From Betaproteobacteria bacterium (GTDB taxonomy: Bacteria > Pseudomonadota > Gammaproteobacteria > Burkholderiales > SG8-39): a DNA stretch of 11,803 nucleotides. How positions within the stretch are numbered: position 1 is the first letter of the stretch; every line of letters begins with the position of its first letter. Made by a program: the position numbers and the translations under genes. Of the stretch, positions 1-6,583 are shown one piece after another. Where the stretch lies: contig QYQC01000188.1 in NCBI GenBank assembly GCA_007280315.1, forward strand, positions 1-11,803, written 5' to 3'. The notes under the pieces are model-generated. The model worked only from the letters and a program-made list of their open reading frames with translations. It was not told the DNA's origin and ran no database searches.

Positions 1-651
1 GCCGCCCTGTTGCCCTGTCGCACCGTGGATCCGGTGATTTTTCTCGACTCGGCCGGGCGCGCCTATAGCGTGGACGCGGCGGGTCTGCCGAGCGCGCGCG
101 GTGACGGCGTGCCCGCTTCGTCGTTGGTGGAAGTGCAGGGCGGCGCCAAAATCATGCACTGCGTCGCGGGCAAGCCGGATACCAGGGTGCTGGTTGCATC
201 GAGCGGCGGCTACGGCTTCCTCTGCACCATCGGCGACATGGTTTCGAATCGTCGCGCCGGACGCGAATTCATGAGCGTGGACGCGGGCGAGACACCGCTG
301 GCGCCGTTCGTCTACGACGAGGAAACGGGGAACCATGTAGTAGCGCTTTCCGGCGACGGGCGTCTGCTGGCGTTCGACATTGCCGAAATGCGCGCCATGT
401 CGAAGGGGCGCGGCGTGATCGTCATGGGCCTGGACAAGGGTGAAAAGCTGCTCGCCGCGGCGGTTACCCGGCTGACTTCGGTCACGGTCAGCGGCAGCGG
501 CCGTGGCGGCAAGGACAAGACACTGGAGATCAAGGGCGAAAAGCTGCGCCACCACGTTGGCCACCGCGCGCGCATGGGGCGGGTGTTGCCGGAGAAGCTC
601 AAACCTACGGGGCTTGTGGTCGCGGCCAAGCTGCAGCTGAACGGAAAATAG
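1..651 (+). CDS. parC: DNA topoisomerase IV subunit A, C-terminal part (5' end outside window)
   Basis: This is the end of ParC, the DNA-cleaving subunit of topoisomerase IV, which decatenates daughter chromosomes together with ParE. The reading frame is open from base 1, so the start lies upstream; about 216 codons are present. What remains is the C-terminal DNA-wrapping beta-pinwheel domain. Visible landmarks are the blade motif GRAYSVDAAGLPSARGDG and the segments SSGGYGFLCTIGDMVSNRRAG and LSKG-like MSKGRGV, which match the order seen in E. coli ParC from memory. The breakage-reunion domain and catalytic Tyr are not in the window. The gene ends in TAG at 649-651, 64 bases before lysC. No terminator is visible between them, so readthrough is possible. 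GyrA is the alternative, but the short C-terminus without an acidic tail favours ParC. Confidence 0.88.
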   Translation, partial: AALLPCRTVDPVIFLDSAGRAYSVDAAGLPSARGDGVPASSLVEVQGGAKIMHCVAGKPDTRVLVASSGGYGFLCTIGDMVSNRRAGREFMSVDAGETPLAPFVYDEETGNHVVALSGDGRLLAFDIAEMRAMSKGRGVIVMGLDKGEKLLAAAVTRLTSVTVSGSGRGGKDKTLEIKGEKLRHHVGHRARMGRVLPEKLKPTGLVVAAKLQLNGK

Positions 652-676
652 CGCCGAAAGTTCTGCTGCGTTGCGG

Positions 677-682
677 TAAAAT
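677..682 (+). promoter_or_regulatory. possible -10 element upstream of lysC
   Basis: TAAAAT matches five of six bases of the sigma-70 -10 consensus and lies 33 bases before the lysC ATG. No convincing -35 is visible 16-18 bases upstream, so this is weak evidence for an independent lysC promoter. Confidence 0.25.
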
Positions 683-715
683 TACGCCCTTTCCGGCCTC
701 ACCGTACGCAGCACC

Positions 716-1948
716 ATGTCACTTATCGTTCAGAAATTCGGCGGCACCTCCGTCGGCTCGACCGAGCGCATAAAAAATGTCGCCAAACGGGTCGCGCGCT
801 GGAAGTCAAAAGGGCACCAGGTGGTGGTCGTACCCTCGGCCATGGCTGGGGAAACAAACCGCCTGATCGCGCTGGCGAAGGAAATTTCGCCCGACCCCGA
901 CCCACGTGAACTCGACGTCATCGCTTCCACCGGCGAACAGGTAACGATCGGTCTGTTGTGCATGGCGCTGATGGAGCAGGGGGTGAAAGCCAAAAGCTAC
1001 ACCGGCGCCCAGGTCAAGGTTCTGACAGACAGTGCGTTCACCAAGGCGCGCATAGAGCGCATCGACGAGAACCGGATGCGCGATGATCTCGAAGCCGGTT
1101 TCGTCGTGGTAGTCGCAGGGTTTCAGGGCGTGGACGCAACCGGCAATATCACCACGCTCGGACGCGGCGGCTCCGATACGTCGGCGGTGGCGCTGGCTGC
1201 CGCGCTCAAGGCCGACGAATGCCAGATCTACACCGACGTGGATGGTGTCTACACCACCGACCCGCGCATCGTCCCCGAGGCGCGGCGCCTGAACAGCATC
1301 ACCTTCGAGGAAATGCTGGAAATGGCGAGTCTGGGCTCGAAGGTGCTGCAGATTCGCGCGGTCGAGTTCGCCGGAAAGTACAAGGTGAAACTGCGCGTAC
1401 TATCGTCGTTCGAGGAGGACGAAGGTCCGGGTACGCTGATTACGTATGAGGAAGACGACAAAATGGAAAAAGCCGTTATTTCCGGCATCGCGTTCAATCG
1501 CGACGAAGCCAAGATCACCATCATGGGCGTGCCCGATCGACCGGGCATCGCCTATCAGATACTCGGACCGATCGGCGAGGCCAACATCGACGTCGACATG
1601 ATCATCCAGAACGCCAGCGTCGACAACATGACCGATTTCTCCTTCACCGTGAATCGCGGCGAGTACGCCAAGGCGATGGCGGTGCTGGATAAACAGGTCA
1701 AGAATCACATCAAGGCAACCGACATCCGCGGCGACGCCAAGGTGTGCAAAGTGTCGCTGGTGGGCGTGGGCATGCGCACCCATGCCGGTGTCGCAGGCAA
1801 GATGTTTCGCACGCTGGCGGAGGAGGGCATCAACATCCAGATGATTTCCACCTCGGAAATCAAGGTCGCAGTGGTGATCGACGAAAAATACATGGAACTG
1901 GCGGTGCGGGCGCTGCACAAGGCGTTCGACCTGGACCAGCCGCAGTGA
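716..1948 (+). CDS. lysC: aspartokinase (aspartate kinase), ACT-domain, lysine/threonine-type
   Basis: LysC phosphorylates L-aspartate with ATP to 4-phospho-aspartate, the first step towards lysine (and diaminopimelate), threonine and methionine. The 410-residue length fits monofunctional class aspartokinases. The amino-acid kinase domain covers about residues 1-245: it opens with the signature KFGGTSVGS (residues 7-15), and carries FQGVD, LGRGGSDTSAVALAAAL and the aspartate-site segment YTDVDGVYTTDPRIV. Two ACT domains follow, about 262-340 and 345-410, the second with the conserved STSEIKV segment that is usually part of the allosteric amino-acid site. ATG 716 was chosen because the kinase motif starts at once after it; its Shine-Dalgarno is poor. 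In-frame Met250 (1463) is a likely second start, listed separately. The tRNA-Ser gene lies 55 bases downstream, an arrangement common in betaproteobacteria. Confidence 0.96.
   Translation: MSLIVQKFGGTSVGSTERIKNVAKRVARWKSKGHQVVVVPSAMAGETNRLIALAKEISPDPDPRELDVIASTGEQVTIGLLCMALMEQGVKAKSYTGAQVKVLTDSAFTKARIERIDENRMRDDLEAGFVVVVAGFQGVDATGNITTLGRGGSDTSAVALAAALKADECQIYTDVDGVYTTDPRIVPEARRLNSITFEEMLEMASLGSKVLQIRAVEFAGKYKVKLRVLSSFEEDEGPGTLITYEEDDKMEKAVISGIAFNRDEAKITIMGVPDRPGIAYQILGPIGEANIDVDMIIQNASVDNMTDFSFTVNRGEYAKAMAVLDKQVKNHIKATDIRGDAKVCKVSLVGVGMRTHAGVAGKMFRTLAEEGINIQMISTSEIKVAVVIDEKYMELAVRALHKAFDLDQPQ
1463..1948 (+). CDS. possible internally initiated aspartokinase beta subunit (161 aa)
   Basis: An in-frame ATG at 1463 encodes Met250 of LysC, and is preceded at 1448-1453 by GAGGAA, about ten bases upstream. 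Initiation here would give a 161-residue protein of just the two ACT domains, beginning MEKAVISGIAFNRDEAKIT. In Corynebacterium glutamicum and Bacillus, aspartokinase is made as alpha2beta2 with a beta subunit from an internal start; as I remember it the C. glutamicum beta chain also begins at residue 250 with a very similar MEEAVLTGVA sequence. The spacing to the Shine-Dalgarno is somewhat long and a plain methionine could be conserved for other reasons, so this stays a candidate. Confidence 0.4.
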   Translation: MEKAVISGIAFNRDEAKITIMGVPDRPGIAYQILGPIGEANIDVDMIIQNASVDNMTDFSFTVNRGEYAKAMAVLDKQVKNHIKATDIRGDAKVCKVSLVGVGMRTHAGVAGKMFRTLAEEGINIQMISTSEIKVAVVIDEKYMELAVRALHKAFDLDQPQ

Positions 1949-1960
1949 TGCGGCGGAGTT

Positions 1961-1990
1961 TTCGAACGAAAGTAGCGCCCATGTTATAGT
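1961..1990 (+). promoter_or_regulatory. candidate tRNA-Ser promoter
   Basis: TATAGT at 1985-1990 is preceded by TGT (1982-1984), an extended -10 arrangement. A weak -35 (TTCGAA, 1961-1966) lies 18 bases upstream. Transcription would start near 1997, about seven bases before the mature tRNA 5' end, which is the usual layout for a tRNA gene. Confidence 0.45.
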
Positions 1991-2003
1991 TTCAACCTGA
2001 TCC

Positions 2004-2095
2004 GGAGAGGTGGCCGAGTGGTCGAAGGCGCGCCCCTGCTAAGGGCGTATATGGCTTAAACCGTATCGAGGGTTCGAATCCCTCCCTCTCCGCCA
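2004..2095 (+). tRNA. tRNA-Ser (anticodon GCT)
   Basis: A complete class II tRNA reading AGC/AGU serine codons. The acceptor stem GGAGAGG (2004-2010) pairs with CCTCTCC (2085-2091), then discriminator G2092 and an encoded CCA (2093-2095). The anticodon stem CGCCC/GGGCG (2031-2035, 2043-2047) encloses the loop CTGCTAA, anticodon GCT at 2038-2040. The long variable arm lies at about 2048-2067, and the T arm GAGGG-TTCGAAT-CCCTC at 2068-2084. Ser identity follows from the long variable arm, G discriminator and anticodon. A strong terminator starts four bases after the CCA. The gene lies downstream of lysC and may be read from its own promoter or from lysC. Confidence 0.97.
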
Positions 2096-2098
2096 ATT

Positions 2099-2125
2099 AA
2101 AAAACGGGCCATCGGCCCGTTTTTT
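2099..2125 (+). terminator. intrinsic terminator after tRNA-Ser
   Basis: A run of six A, then CGGGCC, loop ATC, GGCCCG, then six T. The G+C stem followed by a T run is a textbook rho-independent terminator. Because of the A run it would also work for transcripts arriving on the minus strand. Confidence 0.93.
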
Positions 2126-2171
2126 AGTTGGCCAAGACGGTGGGTACTTCGAGAACCCTCCGGTTCGACCA

Positions 2172-2279
2172 GCGGCGTCCGGGGGACGCCGCGCAGGACG
2201 CCGAGTCGCATGAGCGACTCGGCGGTCCCGAAACGCAGCGCGTTTCGGGATGAGTGCATCGCCTTGAGGCGATGTACTC
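2172..2279. repeat. string of four consecutive perfect or near-perfect hairpins
   Basis: Four inverted repeats sit almost end to end: 2172-2192 (9-bp stem GCGGCGTCC, loop GGG), 2201-2222 (9-bp stem CCGAGTCGC, loop ATGA), 2226-2250 (11-bp stem TCCCGAAACGC, loop AGC) and 2252-2279 (12-bp stem starting GAGTGCATCGCC, loop TTGA, with one G/T pair). The arms are unrelated in sequence from one hairpin to the next. A weaker fifth hairpin, with one bulged base, lies just before at about 2149-2168. No T run follows any of them, so they are not ordinary terminators. They lie between a plus-strand tRNA terminator and the 3' end of a minus-strand gene. I read them as a compound palindromic element, possibly an interspersed repeat. 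Confidence 0.7.
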
Positions 2280-2317
2280 ACAATCCCTCCGCGCACTGTG
2301 GCCAGTCCCCGCAGACC

Positions 2318-2623
2318 TCAGCGCCCGCATACCAGGTGGTGCACCTCCAGCAGTTCCGGACGCACCTTCTGAAACGGCTTGAGGTCGCTGAGGAAGGACG
2401 GCCGGTTGGGATCGCTGCGGTTGAGCTTGACGTTCAATTGCTGGACGGCGATACACGCAGATTCCAGGCGCTGCGACGCGCTGAGTTCGTTGAGGGAAAC
2501 CAGCGTCGCCGTTGTGATCGTGGGCTCTAACGCCCGCCCAGCCATATCCATCAGGTAGGGAAAGGAAAGCCCGACGGCCAGAGCGATCGCCAGGAAAATC
2601 AGTTGTTGCTTCGAGCGGATCAT
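2318..2623 (-). CDS. small membrane-anchored hypothetical protein (101 aa)
   Basis: I do not recognise a family. The product starts with a short positive stretch (MIRSKQQ), then a hydrophobic segment at about residues 8-25 (LIFLAIALAVGLSFPYLM), which would be a single membrane span or uncleaved signal anchor, and a soluble tail of about 75 residues rich in Leu, Ser and Asn that contains two cysteines (one near the middle, one in the final VCGR). The ATG at 2623-2621 has GGAAG about nine bases upstream on the minus strand, an acceptable Shine-Dalgarno. The layout of a charged start, a membrane segment and a plausible ribosome site makes it more likely real than a shadow frame, but nothing else supports it. 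It is transcribed towards the hairpin string at 2172-2279. Confidence 0.5.
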   Translation of the reverse strand: MIRSKQQLIFLAIALAVGLSFPYLMDMAGRALEPTITTATLVSLNELSASQRLESACIAVQQLNVKLNRSDPNRPSFLSDLKPFQKVRPELLEVHHLVCGR

Positions 2624-2842
2624 AGGTCAGTTCTTCCGTTGGTCCAGCGCCAAGGCGCAATATAGCGCACCCCGGCCACGGTCGCATCGGCCCGAGCGCG
2701 TGCCGCAACCGGGCCGGGTGCCGCGCAACCACGGCTGCCTCGCCCGGATTGACGGTCAATAAGATACCTAAGCGCTGCGCGAATTCTTCGGATAGACTTC
2801 TTCGCCAGAAGGTTATAACAGGGTACGCACCCGGTTGGTCTG

Positions 2843-2870
2843 TTGCGAGGGAAGCGCCCTAAACTAAAAT
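2843..2870 (+). promoter_or_regulatory. candidate sigma-70 promoter for the DsbA-family gene
   Basis: TTGCGA (2843-2848) and TAAAAT (2865-2870) are separated by 16 bases. The -10 matches five of six consensus bases and the -35 four of six. A start near 2877 would leave a leader of roughly 105 bases before GTG 2984, including the mini-ORF at 2892. Confidence 0.4.
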
Positions 2871-2891
2871 AATAATTGGGAGGATTCTCCG

Positions 2892-2939
2892 ATGATTGGA
2901 GCAATTCCTGGAAATCGTTTTGCAATCGCCGCGCTATAG
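2892..2939 (+). CDS. possible 15-residue leader peptide
   Basis: The mini-ORF encodes MIGAIPGNRFAIAAL and ends in TAG. It has an unusually good Shine-Dalgarno, GGGAGG at 2878-2883 with an eight-base spacer, better than the one before the DsbA-family gene 45 bases downstream. The Shine-Dalgarno overlaps a four-bp stem (GGAG-GATT-CTCC, 2879-2890). The peptide has no run of one amino acid as in classical attenuators. It may be a leader peptide, or the ribosome site may be chance. Confidence 0.25.
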   Translation: MIGAIPGNRFAIAAL

Positions 2940-2983
2940 CCGATCCGTGCCATGGCATATTCAAACTCCATTCGGAATCCTGC

Positions 2984-3772
2984 GTGAAAACATTTCATTT
3001 TGATTTTTCAGCCGCCGCCGTCTTGGCGGCGATGCTATTTGCATCGACCATTGCGCTTGCGCAAGAGCCGGCAAAGAAGTCGTCCCAGCCTGCTTTCAAT
3101 CAATCGCAGCGTACGGACATCGAACGGATTGTGCGGGATTACCTGCTCAAGAATCCGGCCCTCATTCAGGAGGCGCTCAAGGCCCAGGCCGAACAGGAAA
3201 GATTGCTGCTCTCGCTGAAGACCAAGCAGGCGATCCAGGCGAATCGCAGTGCGCTGCTCAACAACCCGAACTCTCCTGTCGGCGGAAACCCCAAAGGCGA
3301 CGTAACCGTGGTTGAGTTCTTTGATTATCGTTGCGGCTACTGCAGGCAGGTGTCGCCGGTCGTGGCGCAATTGATCGCGGCCGACCCCAAGGTACGCGTT
3401 GTGTACAAGGATTTTCCGATTCTCGGTCCCGAATCGGTATATGGCGCGCGCATTGCCCTGGCAGCGCGCAAGCAGAACAAGTACTCAGACGTACACACTG
3501 CGCTGATGGCCACCGATACCATCGATGAGAACGCGATCGCGCGCATCGCTGCCCAGCTTGGCCTTGACGGCAAGCGACTTCGGTCAGACATGGAAGACAC
3601 CTCAATCGGCAAGATCATCGACAAGAATTACCAGCTCGCGAGCACGCTGAATATCAACGGGACCCCGGCGTTCGTGGTGGGCGATCAGATGTTGCCCGGC
3701 GCGACCGACCTGGCCGGATTACTGGCGTTCGTATCACAGGAGAGAGCACGGCTTAAGTCGCAGGTGAAATAG
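2984..3772 (+). CDS. periplasmic DsbA-family thiol:disulfide oxidoreductase, ScsC/BcfH-like
   Basis: The product is a secreted thioredoxin-fold protein that probably oxidises or isomerises disulfides in periplasmic proteins. From GTG 2984 it has 262 residues: a signal peptide at 1-26 (Lys2, hydrophobic 9-25, cleavage after ALA), an N-terminal helical region at about 38-92 with the NPALIQEALKAQ pattern typical of the ScsC-type dimerisation/trimerisation domain, and a DsbA-like thioredoxin domain from about 105. The active site is C117-G-Y-C120 inside FFDYRCGYC, with the cis-proline in NGTP (Thr227-Pro228). The same frame is open upstream to 2876, but those residues are not signal-like, so GTG with a GGA about seven bases upstream is preferred. 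The stop TAG directly abuts the ATG of the next, degraded gene. The partner (DsbB/DsbD-like) is not in the window. Confidence 0.88.
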   Translation: MKTFHFDFSAAAVLAAMLFASTIALAQEPAKKSSQPAFNQSQRTDIERIVRDYLLKNPALIQEALKAQAEQERLLLSLKTKQAIQANRSALLNNPNSPVGGNPKGDVTVVEFFDYRCGYCRQVSPVVAQLIAADPKVRVVYKDFPILGPESVYGARIALAARKQNKYSDVHTALMATDTIDENAIARIAAQLGLDGKRLRSDMEDTSIGKIIDKNYQLASTLNINGTPAFVVGDQMLPGATDLAGLLAFVSQERARLKSQVK

Positions 3773-4552
3773 ATGGCGCGGCACCAGATTGATAGCGTAA
3801 ACCCGACGCTGATCATTGCCGTCGACGACGATGCACAGCTGGTGGCGATGGAGTTCAATAACAAACCCGGAATCAGCATCGTGTTCGCCGGCATCAACGG
3901 CGCGATCGAGCCTAATGGCTACGACAAGGCGGCAAACGTCACCGGCATACTCGAACGCAAACCGCTGCTCGACGTGCGCGAAGCGCTGGTCGCGATGCGC
4001 GGCAGCAGCGGCAGACCCCTGGGCCAGCGCCTGTTCCACCTCGGCGACAACTCCGAATCCGTGCTCATGGACACCGCGGAACTGAGCCGATTCCACTGGG
4101 CGCCGCTGAGTCTGGTGGATTCGAAGAATGTGCCTACGTTCGAGTAGTGGAAAGCGGCGGTGATCGACGCGGGCAAGCGCGCCGATGTGCTGTTGATTTC
4201 CAACTATCGCGCCGTCTATCGCAAGGCGGGCGATACCGCCGTGGTCCCGCCTCGGGAAATCATGCGCTGGACCGAACAGAATTCCGCCATTCCCGCGGTC
4301 GGCATGGCCGGCTTTTTCACCGATGACGGCGGCATGTTTGCAGTCGGCGCATCCGGCTTCGAGCAAGGCGAAACTACCGGCAGGATGGCCATTCGCATCC
4401 TGGACGACGCCGTGTCACCACGCGACATTCCGGTAGTCATGCCGCGCGAATTTCTCATTTATGTGAGCAAATCCGTGATGAAAAAGCGCGGGCTCAGCCT
4501 GCCGAGTCTGTACGAATCGTTTGCCCGCGCGACCAACAACTACAGCGAATAG
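3773..4552 (+). pseudogene. ABC-type substrate-binding protein remnant (N-terminus missing, in-frame TAG)
   Basis: Two pieces in the same frame, residues 1-124 (3773-4147) and 4148-4552, together read like the C-terminal two thirds of a periplasmic binding protein of the ABC_sub_bind type (PF04392-like). Typical segments are SIVFAGINGAI, NVTGILERKPLLDVREAL, LFHLGDNSESVL, AVGMAGFFTDDGGMFAVGASGFEQGETTGRM (in parts) and the end LYESFARATNNYSE. Family members are usually about 320 residues with a signal peptide, so roughly the first 80-100 residues and the signal are absent. An amber codon at 4145-4147 follows PTFE and precedes WKAAVIDAG, where a CAG (Gln) would fit the family, so one C-to-T change is enough to explain it. 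The homology runs smoothly across the TAG. No promoter or permease/ATPase gene accompanies it. Translation of the second half could restart at 4160, but a functional protein is unlikely. Confidence 0.78.
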
Positions 4553-4687
4553 ATTGCGCAGCGCCCCGGCGTGGCAAAATGGCCGGAGGATTGCGAGTGT
4601 TCGTGCCGAATTGCCCGGGATGAGCCGCTCGAGCGGGACGGCATCCCCGCGACTACCGACAGCATCACAAATTATGGACATCAGACC

Positions 4688-5872
4688 ATGAGCGACCGAA
4701 TCAAAATGCGACCGGACACCATTACCACCCACGCCGGACGCGACCCGCAACGCTTCGACGGTGTGGTGAACACCCCGGTGTTTCGCGCGTCGACCGTGCT
4801 GTTCCCCGATGTCGAATCGTATGAAGCGCGCGATGGCGACGATTACAAGATAATGCGTTACGGCATTTACGGCACGCCCACCACATTCGCGCTGGAGGAA
4901 GCCGTGGCGCAGCTCGAGGGCGGTCATGCGGCGGTGGCGCTGCCCTCGGGCCTGGCGGCCATCGTCGCCGCGCTGGCCGCATTCGCGAAAAGCGGCGCGC
5001 ATATTCTGATCACTGACTCGGTGTACCATCCGACGCGCAACTTCTGCGACCAGCGTCTGCGCGGCATGGGCGTCGAAATCGAATACTACGACCCGTTGAT
5101 CGGCGCCGGCATCGCCAGATTGATCCGTCCGAATACCACGGCTGTTTTCTGCGAAGCGCCCGGATCGCACACATTTGAAATGCAGGATATTCCGGCGATT
5201 GCGGCGGCGGCGCACGCGAAGGGCGTCGCGGTACTCGCCGACACCACCTGGGGCACACCGTATTTTTTTCGTGCGTTCGAGCATGGCGTGGACATTTCGA
5301 TCCATGCCGGCACAAAGTACATATCCGGCCATTCCGACGTGATGATGGGCATCATCGTCACCAACGAGCAGTACTGGCTCCAGCTGCGCCGGGCGGTCGC
5401 CGACTACGGCTATTGCGTGAGCCCGGACGATTGCTATCTTGCCTTGCGCGGTTTGCGCACCATAGGTGTGCGCATGCGGCACCAGCAGCAAAGCGCGCTC
5501 CAGATTGCGCGCTGGCTGCAACGGCGGCCCGAAGTCAAGCGCGTGCTCTACCCCGCGCTTGAGGACGATCCGGGATACGCGCTGTGGAAGCGGGATTTTA
5601 CCGGCGCGGCATCGCTGTTCGGCGTCGTGCTCAACAGCACCAGCCCGCGTGCGGTTGCCGCGCTGATCGACGCGCTGACATTGTTTGGCATCGGATCGAG
5701 CTGGGGCGGATTTGAAAGTCTCGCGATTCCGGCCGATCCGGGAAAACATCGTACGGCTACCCAATGGAATCCGGGCGGACCGCTGTTGCGATTGCACATT
5801 GGACTGGAGCACCCGGACGACTTGATCGCCGATCTGGAGCGGGGACTGGAGCAAATGCGACTGGCCGGTTGA
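4688..5872 (+). CDS. metC: cystathionine beta-lyase (PLP-dependent)
   Basis: MetC cleaves L-cystathionine to homocysteine, pyruvate and ammonia in methionine biosynthesis; it also acts as a cysteine desulfhydrase. The 394-residue product is a full-length Cys/Met-metabolism PLP enzyme (fold type I). The Schiff-base lysine is Lys210 in SIHAGTKYISGHSD, the same number as I recall for E. coli MetC. Other landmarks are RASTVLFPDV (33-42), the PLP/substrate tyrosines around Tyr58-Tyr61 and Tyr113 (SVYHPTRNFC), Asp185 in the pyridine-nitrogen position (LADTTWG), and LRLHIGLEHPDDL near the end with the carboxylate-binding Arg. The beta-lyase assignment over gamma-synthase rests on RASTV, TKYISGHSD and IGSSWGGFESL. 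ATG 4688 is chosen because the upstream in-frame extension lacks homology; the Shine-Dalgarno is weak (GGA). It stands alone, and its 3' end converges on the hemerythrin gene. Confidence 0.92.
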   Translation: MSDRIKMRPDTITTHAGRDPQRFDGVVNTPVFRASTVLFPDVESYEARDGDDYKIMRYGIYGTPTTFALEEAVAQLEGGHAAVALPSGLAAIVAALAAFAKSGAHILITDSVYHPTRNFCDQRLRGMGVEIEYYDPLIGAGIARLIRPNTTAVFCEAPGSHTFEMQDIPAIAAAAHAKGVAVLADTTWGTPYFFRAFEHGVDISIHAGTKYISGHSDVMMGIIVTNEQYWLQLRRAVADYGYCVSPDDCYLALRGLRTIGVRMRHQQQSALQIARWLQRRPEVKRVLYPALEDDPGYALWKRDFTGAASLFGVVLNSTSPRAVAALIDALTLFGIGSSWGGFESLAIPADPGKHRTATQWNPGGPLLRLHIGLEHPDDLIADLERGLEQMRLAG

Positions 5873-5939
5873 GCTATTAGCGGTCCGGCGCGATCTAACT
5901 GCGGAAAGCCGCGGACGCGAGTCTGACGCAACTAGCGCA

Positions 5940-6416
5940 TTACGCCGTCGTCGGTTCTCCCCTGCGCGCGACCCGGCATTGGCGTGATTTAGGCGCTGAT
6001 TGTTTCTTCCTCAGCAGGAAGTCACGGTATTTCATGTCCTCCTGCAATAAATGGTCGATGAGCAGCTGTTTGATATGCAGACCCTTGAGCGCCCAGGTGA
6101 AGCTGACATCGGCGCGCTCGAATTCTTTCATCACGCGCTCGAACTGCGCGGTGAGCTGCGCGTGCTTGGCTGCGTGAGCCGAGCGCTGCGGGTACTTCCA
6201 TTGATTCAATAGCTGTTGTTCATGCCAGAAATGGTGTGCCGCTTCCATCAGTATCAAGTCGAGCAGCCGCTCGACGGTCGTTTTAGGCTTGCACTCGACG
6301 ACTGCCTTGTTCAATGCGTTGATGCGGGCGACGAAATTGCGATGTTCCTCGTCGATTTCCGGAACGCCGACGCACAGGGTGTCGCTCCATTTGATTTCCC
6401 ATTCGCAGTCTTTCAT
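5940..6416 (-). CDS. bacteriohemerythrin (oxygen-binding diiron protein)
   Basis: The product is a single-domain hemerythrin of 158 residues that binds O2 at a diiron centre and probably serves oxygen storage, delivery or sensing in the cytoplasm. All seven iron ligands expected of the family can be placed: His25 (DEEHRNF), His62 and Glu66 (HHFWHE), His81 and His85 (HAAKH), His122 and Asp127 (IDHLLQED). The N-terminal WEIKWSDTLCVGVPEIDEEH is the usual bacterial start. ATG 6416 is supported by GGGGGA about seven bases upstream on the minus strand; in-frame codons further upstream show no homology. The last 20 or so residues (after RDFLLRKKQ) are basic and probably disordered. It is divergent from the crotonase operon and convergent with metC. 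There is no fused chemotaxis or cyclase domain, so it is a stand-alone globin-like protein. Confidence 0.92.
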   Translation of the reverse strand: MKDCEWEIKWSDTLCVGVPEIDEEHRNFVARINALNKAVVECKPKTTVERLLDLILMEAAHHFWHEQQLLNQWKYPQRSAHAAKHAQLTAQFERVMKEFERADVSFTWALKGLHIKQLLIDHLLQEDMKYRDFLLRKKQSAPKSRQCRVARRGEPTTA

Positions 6417-6441
6417 CGTGTTTCCCCCGCCGGCCGGTCCC

Positions 6442-6472
6442 ATAGTTAGATCGAAAACACCGATGGTGCCAA
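6442..6472 (-). promoter_or_regulatory. weak candidate promoter for the hemerythrin gene
   Basis: Read on the minus strand, TTGGCA (plus 6467-6472) is five of six to the -35 consensus, followed 18-19 bases later by an A+T-rich TAACTAT (6442-6448) that is a poor -10. The leader to the ATG would be short, roughly 20 bases. Confidence 0.25.
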
Positions 6473-6583
6473 CTTTCCGGGGCGTGCCATTGACAAGGAT
6501 CAAGCAAGTCCAAGAGAGCGGAAAGTTCGGTGGCGTCGCCGAAGGGCTGGAGCGTGCGACATCAGCTCTAATGTGTACCACGC

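Larger units (their letters stand above)
2624..2983. other. 360-base gap between divergent genes; candidate promoter and mini-ORF only
   Basis: No conserved gene was found here. The sequence is lower in G+C near 2800-2880. It holds one candidate sigma-70 promoter (2843-2870) and a 15-codon ORF (2892-2939), both listed separately; the rest shows no tRNA, repeat or recognisable operator. Confidence 0.6.

Noticed and set aside
2085..2200. Genomic-island attachment site at the tRNA-Ser 3' end
   Set aside because: No integrase gene and no second copy of the tRNA 3' end was found in the window; a terminator follows directly and the neighbouring genes look like ordinary chromosome.
2039..2296. Minus-strand frames running through tRNA-Ser and the hairpin string
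   Set aside because: They translate the tRNA gene itself, producing the familiar spurious peptide of tRNA antisense, and the palindromes.
2620..2964. 114-codon minus-strand frame upstream of the small membrane protein
   Set aside because: Arg/Ala/Pro-rich, with no domain or membrane segment, and it overlaps the promoter region and leader of the Dsb gene; more likely chance.
3770..4552. Programmed amber readthrough or TAG recoding
   Set aside because: Other genes here (parC, the acyl-CoA dehydrogenase at 8674) also end normally in TAG, and the remnant lacks its N-terminus anyway, so decay is the simpler explanation.
4415..5854. 479-codon open frame on the minus strand
   Set aside because: It is antisense to metC, whose catalytic motifs are all intact; composition is Arg/His/Ala-rich without family signature.
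6490..6495. Perfect TTGACA as a -35 for the crotonase operon
   Set aside because: No -10-like hexamer 16-18 bases downstream (the sequence there is AGAGAG-like).
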